A stretch of 34,791 nucleotides of DNA from Funneliformis mosseae (lineage: Eukaryota; Glomeromycota; Glomeromycetes; Glomerales; Glomeraceae): contig CAJVPP010000360.1 in assembly GCA_910592005.1 (NCBI GenBank), positions 1 to 34,791 of the forward strand, read 5' to 3'. The notes under the pieces were generated by a model. It was not told the DNA's origin. It made no database searches and saw nothing but the letters and a program-made list of their open reading frames with translations. Shown here in pieces: positions 23,588 through 34,791 of the stretch. The translations under genes were made by a program, and so were the position numbers. Each line of letters opens with the position of its first letter. The stretch's first letter is position 1.

Positions 23588-24023
23588 GGTAGTAAACAGG
23601 TTTACTGGTTGTCACATATTTCATTTATTTTATTTAACTACACTTCTTTTACATAATTAACACTTTTTTTTTAATACTTATTTATTTTATTAAAAATTTG
23701 ATAATCACTTATTGATGTAAGGGGTTTTTAAATGGTTTGATATTTATATATTATACATTGTATTATAACAAAACACTTTAAAAAAAAATAAATCTCTATT
23801 TAAAATTGCACAAAAACGGATGGTTAAAAGATCATTATTTGCGACTATCAATTGTGTATGTGTTGCAAATAGTAGAGGAATTTATCAATTATCAATAAGA
23901 CCCTTTTTAATTTAAATTAACTAATAAAACGGGAAAAGCCAAAATGCTAAGGTCCGAAAGTTGTGTAACGATTTTGTAGATCATTGAGCCAATCATTGTA
24001 CTATTCCAACTCATTAATTTATT

Positions 24024-24054
<31 letters not shown>

Positions 24055-24378
24055 GTTTGGGAGCACATCTGCGATCATGTGAACCATTGGCGTTACTATG
24101 ATATACTATTATCGGTCAGTAGTTTCAAAAATTAGGGGAACTAATTTAATCTAAATTTTGTACCCTAATTAGGTAAGAAAACTGTTCTGAAATCACTGAA
24201 AAATTCTATGCATATCCTCCCATGATTGAAAATTTTTAAGCATTAGAAGATGTTACGCGTCACGACGGCAACATTTGATGTTGTAATTATTACATACAGT
24301 AAACTAAAAATTTCATAATAAATTAAAAGGAACATTTTTATTTTTTTCTTTTAAATCAATTTCAAAAGAAATCTGTTA
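23588..24378. other. Intergenic between two F-box genes
   Basis: No gene is seen. The stretch contains a T27 tract at 24028-24054 and general A/T-rich sequence. Confidence 0.6.
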
Positions 24379-24930
24379 ATGAAAATGAAAATCTCGACGG
24401 ATCTTTCTTACCAAAATCTCAATAAACCAGGGTTGACATCACTTCCAATCGAATTATTTGAAGAAATTTGTAAATGCATCCCCCCATCATCACTTTACTC
24501 TCTAACTCTTGTTTGCCATCGTATTAGAAATTTGTTATGGTCATCATCATCTTCATTAACGCAACGAATTTGGAGAATATCTCGTCAAAAATTTCACCCA
24601 ACGATTCATAAATCCATAACGTATCATTGTACAGAACAAGAATTTATTTGGAAAGTTTTGTTACATAAAAAATGTCAATTTTGTGGTAAAAGTTATTTAT
24701 TCAATAATTTTAAAGAGATTATAACTATCGGAAAGTATTGGCCTTTCCAAGTAAATATTTGTGTATTATGTGTTAAAGATAAAACTAATATGTAAGTGAT
24801 CTAGTGTTTAAAAAAGGAGAATCATCTAAAAAAAAAAAAGGTTTAAAAATTTATTTTTTTTATTCCACGTAGAGATGATACTACAGAGTTATTTCAAAAA
24901 GATTATCAAACATTGTTTTCAATCGGTTAA
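24379..24930 (+). CDS. Short F-box protein with Cys4 zinc-finger-like motif
   Basis: Two exons (24379-24791 and 24873-24930) with an 81-nt GTAAGT...TAG intron join to 471 nt, giving 156 residues. Without splicing, the frame stops one codon after the donor. The F-box lies at residues 19-55 (LTSLPIELFEEICKCIPPSS, then LTLVCHRIRNLLW). A pair of CxxC knuckles follows: C99-x2-C102 and C128-x2-C131, with KYWPF just before the second. That layout suggests a structural zinc site. The same F-box, IWR.SR.KF block, CxFCG, YW.F, CxxC order is found in the minus-strand gene at 26808-27711, so the two are homologous. This copy lacks the roughly 80-residue C-terminal region of the other and may be truncated. 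A substrate-receptor role in an SCF complex is inferred from the F-box. Confidence 0.75.
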
Positions 24931-26658
24931 TTTGAGGATTCAATCTCAAAGTTTTTTAGTGACATGTGAATTTGGAAGATCTTGACCAAAAAAATATTAC
25001 GAAATTTCGTATTTCCGAATGGTGATAATTGCCATTCGTTTTTATTCTAAACTTTAATGTCTTTTACGATTTTATCATTCATAACATCTCGCAATATATT
25101 TCACAAAAGAATCTTGTTTTTTTTTGAAAGTTAATAAATCATTTTTAGAACCTATTGCTTTCTTCTCTCAAATTTAACATAACGCACAGATGAACCGTAG
25201 TTTTAATACAATATTCAATATTGATACTAAGATAAATGTATGATCTAACATCATCAGAAAATTTGGATTTGTTAACCTTCCGTTTAGATGAGAAGATATC
25301 GTATCCAAAAGGTTTGTTGTAAGTTGGCAACTTGAGATTGGGAATCGTTCCTACCATCGAAATCGAAAATCGAATTGGCTTAACGAAGTGGTTCGGCATA
25401 TTTGAAGCATTTCAAGCTTGACTGAAATTATCTTATAAATAGAAAACATATTTCGCTCAAATTTTGTCGATCATTTCATATCTGTCAGAGAAAACTACTA
25501 GTCACGGGGTGAAATCCTATCTGTCACCATTATATGACACACCAGAGATAATTCCTTTATATTGATGGGAAAATTTACAGTTAAATTAAAAAGTTACGAA
25601 ACAATATCTTCCTCATCCCAAACAATATAAATAGAATTGAATTATATGAATTTGGATCCTTGGTATTATTAAAATTGTGTTATGATAAACAATAATTTTA
25701 AAAAAGATTAACTCTAAATATCGCTAAATTGTGTACGATCGGAAAATGAATTTTTCTCCTTGATTTTGAAATTAAATTGCACGGATCCTCCTCATGAAAT
25801 AAGAATGGTTGTATTACATGTTAGAGAGATGGCAACTAAAAAGAAATTTAACCTATCACGAGAACGTTAAAGAATTGCAATCCATTTGTTCTGTGAACAA
25901 AAATGCATCCGTCTCTCCAGAAAAAAAATAATCACGATTAAATCAAAATCCAAATAAAATGTCTACATTAAAGCCACAAATAAAGATTGTAAATAAAATA
26001 GTTGAGATAAACGATTGAATTCCTTGTATTACTTACTATAAAGTGGAAGGAAAAAAAAATTATTTTTTAACTTATCAAAAAAAAAATCAAATTAAATAAA
26101 ATAAAAATCAAGATTATTTGCAAGATGAAGAAAATTTACCAAAAAAAAACAAACAAATAAAAAACAAACGATTTGATTGTTTTATATGAAAATGTACTTG
26201 GCTGTGCTTTTTTTTCACCTTTCACTTGTATACGATTTTATATTCCATTTTTGTCAAAAAGCCTCAATGGCACAGACACTGCGCATGTACGACAATATCA
26301 AGCCGTGTATTAGGTTTCTATGGTGAATCGCAATCTTGGAATCTAGATTAGTATCAAACGTGACTAGCAAATGAAATTTTTATATTCGTGCTTAAATAAT
26401 TTTGTTTTTAATCGATGATAAGGGTGCCGTCTAAATATCCGTATTGAAACCATCTTTTGAGATTTTATGGGAAACAATCGCGTAATTTTATTTGGCAAGA
26501 AATATTTAGCGAAAATAATTCTCGCAAAAACAGAATATACAATAAAAATTAATTTTTAGTTTTGGTTTTAAATTTCAATGATTTTTTTTTGTCAAATAAA
26601 AAACAATTTTAAAGAATTTTCATATACAACCCAAAAAAAATTAAATATATAACGCGTA

Positions 26659-26695
<37 letters not shown>

Positions 26696-26807
26696 AAAAG
26701 GAATTAAAATTAAAAACTAAAAAAAAAAAATTATTCACAATTAATTCACATTTTCTATACAGCGAAAAAAAAAATTATTTATAAGGGTTTAGGTAAATAT
26801 TACAAAG
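24931..26807. other. Intergenic between convergent F-box genes
   Basis: No convincing gene. An 84-codon minus-strand frame at 25145-25399 (beginning MPNHFVKPIRFSISMVG) has reasonable codon variety but no recognised domain or supporting signals. The A-rich tract at 26660-26699 (A23-G-A16) and several shorter A runs lie near the 3' end of the minus-strand gene. Confidence 0.5.
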
Positions 26808-27711
26808 TTAACGATGCCTGGATTTCTTTTGCAAATCATTCCATTGCTTTTGATCCTCCAAATAATAACGAGATACTTCGGCCATATATTTTTTATGTTG
26901 TTCTTTTTTTTTCAATAACCAACTCGAATAATCCTTTCCCTTCAAAGAAGAATATTCTTTGCTTATTGACTTTACATCATCAATCCAATAATATCTATGA
27001 ACAGGCACGGCGAAAGCACCACCTCGAATCCATACACACGGCAATGTCTCTATTATTTCAATTTGTATATCTGCGGATTTCTCAAGCTCTTCATAACTAA
27101 ATCATTTGAAAATCAAAAGTCATTATCAAAATCATTAATTAATATTAATAATCATGTTATATAAAACAAATAATTTCAAAAAAAAAAACTTACGTTTTGG
27201 TTCTTTCGAGTAAACACTTATCACAACAACGAACTCTAAATTCCCAATATAATCTTGAAGATTCTGGATCACGATTTCCGCAAAATTCACAACTTTTATC
27301 AAAATTTGTAATCCGAATGTACTTTTCCTCTTCCATTCCTTGTGGTGGAGATAATTCAGGATAAGTTAAGAATTTGGTTCTTGAATTACGCCAAATATTT
27401 TGAGATATAACTGAACATGGGGTACACAAAAAATTTCGATATTGTAAACAAACAGTCGATAATTTGAAGATGTCAATCGGTGTCAGGTAATCGCATATTT
27501 TAGCAAAAATTTCTGGTGGTACCGAAGTAACGATTGGAGGTTGTTGAGGACGCAATGACATCGTTGAAGGCGATGATAATTTTTGTTGCGGTGATGAAAT
27601 ATTATTATTACCCGGAGACGTTGTCGGTATCAATGTTCCAATGGAGTTTGCTGGACGAATAGATGATGATGAAGTGGATGTGTTGGCTGATTTCGTCATC
27701 GTAAGACTCAT
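26808..27711 (-). CDS. F-box protein with Cys4 zinc-finger-like motif
   Basis: Two exons on the minus strand, 27711-27194 and 27096-26808, with a 97-nt GTAAGT...TAG intron. They join to 807 nt, giving 268 residues. Residues 1-60 are Ser/Thr/Pro-rich and probably disordered. The F-box lies at 61-96 (VTSVPPEIFAKICDYLTP, then LSTVCLQYRNFLC). CxxC pairs at C141/C144 (CEFCG) and C163/C166, with YWEFRVRCC between, suggest a zinc knuckle. Exon 2 adds YEELEKSADIQIEIIE, LPCVWIRGG and a Lys/Tyr-rich helical end. The intron lies six residues after the last Cys, as in the plus-strand relative at 24379. An adaptor role in an SCF ubiquitin ligase is inferred from the F-box; the zinc site may add substrate or nucleic acid binding. 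Confidence 0.85.
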
Positions 27712-30700
27712 AATAAATTTAAAGTTGGAAATCTAATTCCTTGCACTTCAATTCAGAAGAGAAATGAAATTAATGCGTGGTCTTTTACAATATTTATAAA
27801 CGAATATTTGTTTATAAAGGGGATGGGAAAATTAGGGGAATCACTTATGCAAAGTTACGTACATTTATTAAATTATTTTTTATAGTTCAAAATATTTTAG
27901 GTTTGTTTTTTTTTTTTAATTTTTGCAAGGAGACTTTTTGTTTTATTTTTTTTTTTTTTTTTAAAAAAAAAAAAATTAAGTAATATTAATTAATAAATAG
28001 TAACTAAAAATAAGTTAGGAGAGAGACTAATATGCCGGTGATTTTAGAAAATGGAGGAAAAAAGCGCACATACACTCATTTATATATTTGGAAAAAAATT
28101 TTTTTTTTTTTTTTGAATTTCTCCGTTATTTAAAGAAAACAAAGGTAAGGCTTGACACTAACTTAATATATTTAATTGGTGCAGTAAGCTTTTTTTTTTT
28201 TTTGTTTTTTTTTTATTTTTTTTATTTTTTTTTTTTTTACAGGCGCTTTGCAACAATGTGAGCAAAAAACTAGTATCTTTTTAAATTGATTTTTGCGGTG
28301 ACACCAGGTCATCGCGACATACCATGCAGGCTTGTCGATTACAGGATTACAGGATGATAAAACAAACAATGTAATTAATTTTTGGTCATATATATTTAAT
28401 AATATGAAAGGTTTTTTTCTATTCCGAATTTATGGAGATTAAATTTAATTTTTTTTGTCAGGTTTACTTTTTTTTTTTTTCTGTTAATCATATTTTTTTT
28501 TCATTTTTTCATTTTTCTCAACAAAGAATTTAAAAAATTTTAAATTTAACCTCTTTTAATCAAATTTGTTTTTTTTTGTTCTCCGTTTTCTGTTATCAAC
28601 ATTAATAGATGATAAATTTGGGGTTAAATACTTGTGAAGCCCCCCCCCCCCCCCCCCCATTAATAGAAAATGTTTGAAAAGGGTTCTTATTTTTATTTTA
28701 TTTTTTTTTGTTTACACATAGTCTAAAACAACCAAAATAAACAAAATAACAAAATATGTAAGGAAAGAAGTACACATGAATCGATATCTAAATTTGACTT
28801 TTGTTATCAAATAGTGTTTGACACCAATATATTCAATGACAAATTGGGAGAAACACAACAGACAATAATAATTCCAGACAATCCTTCCTTTTCTCGATAT
28901 TTGCTTACCAACTGTCATCATTTACAGTAAGCCAACATGGTGAATAAATGTCATAGGAACACATCTGTAAAAATGAATTTGATGTAACTTATCATCTGAA
29001 ACCAGGATAGGTTTAGCTGCAAAGTATTGTCCCTAATAAATTTTTTGTTCTGGTGCAGGTCCAGACCAAAGGTAAACAAAAACAATTCTGCATATGATTT
29101 TTGGAAATTGATGTTTTTATGATAGATGATGATGGTTTTGTCTTATAGGATATGTTCCCCTCATCCCTATTTTCACCATTTGTATAACCAAAAAAAAAAT
29201 TTTGTTCTTTTCTACAGGTTGACAACTGGTCTGATATCTTGAAATGAAGTTTCATATTTTACCCACGATAGCACGGGACGAAAAACCGGTTCCGAGTTAT
29301 TGTCTTAATCTGGTATAGTTCTCTTAAAGTTGACAGAGTGGCGCAATCCACTACCAAGTCATGTAAAAAGCCTGAATCACTTTTGGCAGTAAAGAAAAAC
29401 CGCGCCTAAACTTGCGAAATCAATACATCCGTGGCGAATTCTTACAACATCGCACACATTGTTGGTCAAGGGTAATTTGCATTCCCCATACATATATATT
29501 TATCAATGTTCCTAACTAATTAAAGTATACATGCAGGGACAAAATCGTTACAGTTTAGTCACATTTTCAATCCAAACCTTTTCAGGCTGCATGAAATTGC
29601 GCTGGTTATGGTTATGTTGGTTTTGTTGGTTATGTTACTTGCACAACTAAATCATGTACATCAAGATTTTATTATTAATTATTAATATAAGATGTAATAA
29701 TCTTTTTTTTTTATTATAATAATTATTATTAGTATTATTATAATTACATCATTTTAAAGGGGATTTGAGATTTCTTTCATAAAAAAAAAAAAAAAAAAAA
29801 AAATATTGGGGGGGAAAAAGAAATATTTTTCCGCAATTCGTGGCTTATTCACCTAAATGATCTGCCGTATGTTCTGTGTGTTTATGTGTGTTTACGACTT
29901 GATACATGACAAGAGAGGGCACGACAGATTGATCATGAGAAAAATAGCGCACAGCCAGTATGAGATATTGTACATATATCATCATTTCATCATTTCAATC
30001 TCTTTTCACTCTCATTCAACATTCATTCATTATGTCAATAATTCTGGAACACCAAATGTGGAGAATGTCTATATATAACCTCATTGTTGGGACGTGTTCT
30101 TCATTTTTTTTCTTCGCATGCTAATTCATTCCCATTTTCTTTATTCTTTATTCTTTTTTTTTTAGAATAGTTGTAAAATTTAAAATATTCTGAAATATTT
30201 GAACAATAAAAAAATGAATTAAAATAAAATATTTTTTTCATTTCATTCTTCTCTTTTAGTGCGATACCGTCATTACATAATTCGCGTTTTTTAATTAAAT
30301 TCTATGAAATCCTGATAACAAACCTGCTAACTCATGTATGTATAAATTAAATAAATCCCTTATATTAAAAATTAAATTAAAAAAATTTAATATTTTTTTT
30401 TATTTTTTTTTATTTTTTTTTTGTAAATCGTATTGCAAATGTCGATCCGGTAAAATTTCGGCGCAAAGTTCTATTCATGGGAATCAGAACATATTTTTTG
30501 CTTTCAAAAATAGGATTTGTAAATATAAAAAAAAAAAAAAAAAAAAAAGCATGTTTAGGTTTTGAATTAAAAATTCAAAATCAAGTATCTACATTTCAAC
30601 TCCCATACTTAGTTCACATAAATATTGTTTAGGATGTTCATATGAAATTTAAAAATATTTGTCATTGATTGTAGGATATTAATGGAAGGAGGGTCGTTAT

Positions 30701-31562
30701 GAGTGATTACAGTAAAAAAAAAAGAAAAGGAAACGTGTGCCAAGAAAGAGTTCGATAAACCAATTATTGTTGGTATTTCTTCTGATTGGTTCAACGACCC
30801 GCAGAACCGCACATGGATGGAATAAACATAATAATAATTGGGTAAATATTTATCTATAAGATTTCTTGAATGCATTAAAGGGCAATTGCGTGCTTGTCCA
30901 TGTTTCACGGAATGTTTTTTCCTTCTCAATTTTCTTTTTTTTGCTTTGCACGAGGAGCCCTTCGTTTTTTTTCTCGTTCGACCCAAAAAAATCTAATTGC
31001 TGCGGAATTGTCCCCTTTTTGACAAGGTTTCACAAATCGAAAGTCCTCGTGATCCCATTGTTTTACCCCCTTTATACTACCGAAACAATTTTTAACGTGA
31101 TTTTCGAATTTTGATCCCGAATCCATTTGGCATTTTTTTTTTTTTTTTTTTTTTTTTGCTAGCGCAATCGGTGACCATGTCGTACAATTTCTCGTCTCCT
31201 GTATTTTTCATAGTAACAACTAATAAGGAACTTTCGAAAGTAGGAAGAATAAATAAATATCTTGTGAATTTTTGATGATAATGCTTTAATGTTTATTTTA
31301 AAATATATTTAAATGAGGTGGATGAAAAAAAAAATTTTTTTTTTCCAAACCAAAAAACGGTTAGAAGATAGTTGCTTTAACCTCAATCGACTATTTTGAA
31401 TCCTGATGGATAATTGATAATCGACAAAACTTCGTAATCAATCTGCTATCATAATGAACGAATGGGGACTTTTTTTTAATGAAATTTTATTATGTATTTA
31501 CAATACAATAACATAAATACAGTAATCTATATCTACAAACACAATGACGTAGATGTCTTTCT
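27712..31562. other. Intergenic, homopolymer-rich
   Basis: About 3.85 kb without a convincing gene. It contains T17 directly followed by A13 (27946-27975), a C19 run (28640-28658), A23 (29781-29803) and T25 (31133-31157). A GGTTATGTTGGTTTTGTTGG-type repeat lies near 29612-29635, and an 8-bp inverted repeat (GATGTAAT/ATTACATC) at 29691-29750. A 66-codon minus-strand frame at 30926-31126 (begins MDSGSKFENHVKNCFGS, ends in a Lys/Arg-rich tail) has coding-like composition but overlaps frames on the other strand and has no recognised domain. Confidence 0.5.
28640..28658. repeat. Poly(C) run of 19
   Basis: Nineteen consecutive C residues between GTGAAG and ATTAATAG. Runs of G or C this long occur nowhere else in the window, whereas A/T runs are common. 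Confidence 0.9.
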
Positions 31563-34118
31563 TCATGACGTATTACGGTGTATACCGAACATATTTGTTC
31601 CGGTTGCCAATAAAATAAAATCATAAGCTATCACGCCACCAATTAACATGATGGAGAGAGCCCCAAGTCCAATCGCCATCTTCACTCCGTTGATGTCCGA
31701 GATCCAAGGAAACGCTTTAAATAGGTCAAAGTTACCCTTCTGATTATTATGATTGTCGTCACTAGAGATAAGCGAGGGTTGATGGTGGTGACGAAACCTC
31801 TGGCGAAAATGAAGATCCAGCGGATCTACATTCGAATCCAATTGACTATTATTATTCAGGGTGATTATCGGGGCGACTACATGCCTTTGTGTAGATCTTC
31901 CCCGTTTCAAACTATTACGTGAGATTAAAGAGGGTGGGGCCGATAAATGTTGTTTCTCAATGGATTGATGATATATCGTTAAGCCGGCGGTCATGGCGTT
32001 GTGTGAACGAATTCCACCAGGAGTTGAACAAGGGGAATCACGATTTCCATGTAAGACCAGTTGCGGTGTTGGGATATCAAGAAAATTTGGTGAAGGAACA
32101 TGATGATTATATTCCCGTGTCTCGAGCTCATGTTGCGCTGAAGTCGTCATCACCATATCGAAATAATTTTCTTCTGGATGATTTTCCGGCATGATCCTTG
32201 GACTAACCTTGGGACTAATTCTTGGACTGACTTTGGTACTTGAATGATAAGTTCGTATGGAGAAACTAGAACGAATGGATTCGTGAGATTCCTTTCGTAT
32301 GGGATTATTTTCAAGTAATTGAGGAGGTAAAAGATGATTTTCATTAGGGGAAGGCGACCTTATAACGATGGGTAAAAGGGATAATTTATTCCCATTATTA
32401 TTATTATGATTATGATTATAGTCGGTCAATATAATGCTTGTAATCGAAATTTTATCGGACATGACTGATTTCTTCCTCTCCGTTTCCATGACGTGCTTTT
32501 CGTCGCATGTTTCAACTTTTATGATATCCGGATCATTTCTCAAATCTGATCCTTTTGTGGTTATGTAATACAAGTAGAACGGGAGGATGAAATTACATGA
32601 ACTATTGAATATCAAACTGGTCCAATTCATGAACGCGTTCAACCAAAATCCAGTTTGGAAAGGGATGATGATTACCCAAGGTAACGCGCACGATAGTAGA
32701 TTCGCCATAACTAGAAAAAGGTTTGTGATGAAATAAAAAGAAAAAGAAAAAAAGAAAAAGAAATTAAGTCATGCTTGGGATTTATTTACCTTTTCCGCAA
32801 TAACCAGCTCTCATCAGATTATATCGAATAATGATGGTGTAAACTGGGATGCTCGTAATCAATACGGCCAGCGGAAATAGATAGGTTGTAATGACGCTGA
32901 CAACGGACTTTTCGCTTGATTCATTGATGGTGGAAATAATGTTTGAGGTTGATTCCATCTTATAAGCCATTCCTCCCATGATTCCTAGCAAGAGATAAAT
33001 CACCGTCGATATTAATAGGGAATACCAAACGGCCTTTCGAATGGGAACTGATGGGTTTACATCGTTAACCCAACTTGGAACCGTCATGATGAACGCGTAG
33101 TTAAACAAAACCGTTCCAACCACTTGAGATTTGTCGTATCCAACCATGGGAACGAGCTCCGTGTTGAGTCCATGAATGCCGAACGTCACTAACCACGTGA
33201 CAATGATGAAGATTAATGTCATCAGCGATATGATTTGCACTTTGATGTTTTCCACGAGGTCCATAATCCCCAAAGGAACTGTTATGCAAAGTGCAATCTA
33301 TGATATTATTTCAACAAAGGTAATGGAAATGAACGATTTGTTTTCCAAGAAGAAGGGCGTAAAAAAAATATATTTCGGTTCTTACCAGATAACCGGCGGT
33401 GATGAGCATATAACGTTCTTCAAATGGACTTCCTTCCGCCTTATGTTCATTTACGCAAAAGAATCCGGTATCGGGATGAATTCCAATGCCACAAGTTCTT
33501 CCAATTATTGAAATAACTAAAGAGTCCATCGTTTGAGATGATAATATGATTGATGCTATGTTTATCGATTGCATTGAAATAAATAATCCTGTCTGAACGA
33601 GTCGTTTTTGATGTTTATTCGATACAATTAACGATGAAAGGTGAGAAAATTCGACTTGTTTCTAAAAAGCATGCATCGATTTGTTGTTGAGAACATTACA
33701 CTTGGGCGATTGAAGGAGAAGTATGAAGATTCTTACTTGGAACTTGTTATTACCGGGTACTGCACTTAACGCTTCACATAAAAACAAAGATGCTGCGGCA
33801 CCTAGCACAATAGCCATAACAAACGTAATAACCGGGCTACACAACAAAAAATTTCCATTAAAAAAATAAAAGGTTCAAAAAAGTTTCACAGAAGTACATT
33901 TACTCACATTAACCATCCCGCCATCTGAAAAAGTAACGGTACTTTTAAAAAGCATAAAATTATATATATTGTCAAACGCAAATCTTAAACAAAGGTGAGT
34001 TAAAAGGAAGAAGAACTTTGTAAATTTTCAACTTACTCGTGACGATACCCGGACCTGTCATGGACGATACCAACAATGCGACGCTACCCAAAAATGAAAT
34101 ACCACCTTCATTCGCCAT
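31563..34118 (-). CDS. Amino acid transporter, Aa_trans (SLC36/38-like) family
   Basis: Six exons on the minus strand: 34118-34037, 33941-33908, 33836-33737, 33661-33386, 33297-32790 and 32710-31563. The five GT-AG introns are 95, 71, 75, 88 and 79 nt. All phases agree and give 715 residues. The first helix region carries the family signature SSMTGPGIVTIPLLFQMAGW; further hydrophobic segments follow (FVMAIVLGAAASLFL, LIFIIVTWLVTFGI, YSLLISTVIYLLLGIMGG, YLFPLAVLITSIPVYTI, LPWVIIIPF, FILPFYLYY, ALSIMLIGGVIAYDFILLAT). The family moves amino acids with H+ or Na+ across vacuolar or plasma membranes; the substrate cannot be read from sequence. Residues about 387-660 form a long low-complexity loop (His/Asn runs, repeated SPR/SPK) before the final helix. 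For intron 1 I chose the acceptor AAAAG at 33942-33943 because the CAG 17 nt further on would shift the frame to an early stop. Confidence 0.9.
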
Positions 34119-34791
34119 ATTTATTTTAATTTTTTCTAGATTATGGTTTATTATTTATTATGAAAATATTCTACAGAGAAGTGCGTTAAAACGAAATTTC
34201 AAATCTTTTATTTATTTATTTAACCTTGATTTTAAATTGAATGCGTGGCAGGTTCTCTGCGCAAAGAATTTGTTTGATGGAAGTACAAGGATAAGATTCT
34301 TGTGTCTTGTTGTTTACATTAATTTGAATTCGCCGAAAAAAAAATAAAAAAAAAAAACTGACAAGGGTTTGATTTGTTTAAAATATCATGAACAATTAAA
34401 CCATTTTATCAATGGTATTGTGTAATAGTCTCTTCCAGCAACATTAAATCATTTCAAAGTTTAAACAATACAAATAATATGGTCTTTTTCTTTTTTTTTA
34501 AAAAAAAAAGAAAAAAAGAAAGCTATTGAGTATATAAATTCTTTATATTTTACAATTTCAAGCCATGAGGCTTGACGATTTGGCTTAACCTACTAATTTA
34601 TTATCTTTTTACATAGCCGTTATCTTCAATGTGTCAAGAAACGACACACTGTGAATAAAAAAAATGTTTTGATATTATGTTAATTATTGAAAGCGAATAT
34701 CCAAAAGGTGGAAATTTTTTTTTTTTTTGTAAAGCTGAAAATTATGGAATCGTTTCCTTGGATCGGAAAATGAAAATTTGTTCGTTCCTCG
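34119..34791. other. Region upstream of the transporter
   Basis: No gene is seen; this should hold the promoter and 5' UTR of the minus-strand transporter. Small inverted repeats are present: CAAGCC/GGCTTG at 34559-34574 and GTGTC/GACAC at 34631-34647. A T-run/A-run junction lies at about 34492-34509. The 102-codon plus-strand frame at 34039-34347 is antisense to exon 1. Confidence 0.5.

Noticed and set aside
25145..25399. 84-codon minus-strand frame between the convergent F-box genes
   Set aside because: Codon variety is acceptable, but no domain, homologous pattern or regulatory signal supports it; left as a mention in the intergenic entry.
29050..29250. Short pieces bounded by intron-like signals (TGCAG ... 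GGTAAAC, TATAG, CTACAG)
   Set aside because: The pieces cannot be joined into a frame longer than a few codons; such signals are frequent in this composition.
30609..31126. Overlapping frames of 66, 82 and 125 codons on both strands
   Set aside because: Three mutually overlapping frames cannot all be real; the patch is simply less AT-rich. The 66-codon minus frame is the least implausible but is unrecognised.
1..34791. tRNA genes, rRNA genes, CRISPR arrays, bacterial-type operons or insertion sequences
   Set aside because: I looked for B-box-like GTTCRANNC words, regularly spaced repeats and transposase motifs, and found none that held up.

Overview
The window looks like nuclear DNA of a very AT-rich filamentous fungus. 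An arbuscular mycorrhizal fungus (Glomeromycotina, Rhizophagus-like) fits best. The clues are long A and T homopolymers, short 59-112 nt GT-AG introns, several F-box genes close together, and a secreted Kelch-repeat protein anchored by a C-terminal membrane helix. The lineage call is inference from gene-family content and composition; no rRNA or other marker gene is present.

Layout. 1-10.8 kb holds no intact gene: homopolymer-rich spacer, a 1.1 kb block with a recurring AAGCCA word (1.9-3.0 kb), a foldback near 4.4 kb, decayed coding-like blocks (5.3-7.6 kb), and a first AT-extreme stretch (8.2-9.65 kb). 10.88-12.28 kb (+) is a Kelch-repeat membrane protein whose frame is broken twice. 13.09-13.35 kb is an array of palindromic CCCCAATTTTAAATTGGGG-like units. 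13.5-19.7 kb is a desert (about 96 % A+T at its core by hand count) in which I read no CpG. 20.0-20.6 kb (+) is a three-exon gene for a small membrane protein of unknown function. 21.8-24.9 kb carries an intronless F-box/LRR-type gene and a short F-box/zinc-finger gene (+). A related, longer F-box/zinc-finger gene lies at 26.8-27.7 kb (-), tail to tail with the short one. 31.56-34.12 kb (-) is a six-exon amino acid transporter of the Aa_trans family with an unusually long low-complexity loop before its last helix.

The genes do not form a pathway. The F-box proteins would act as substrate receptors of SCF ubiquitin ligases, the Kelch protein at the cell surface or in the secretory pathway, and the transporter in a vacuolar or plasma membrane. 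The clearest new leads are the CpG-free desert and the sequences inside it, the two word/palindrome repeat arrays, the frame-changing alternative splice acceptor in the transporter, and the small membrane protein.
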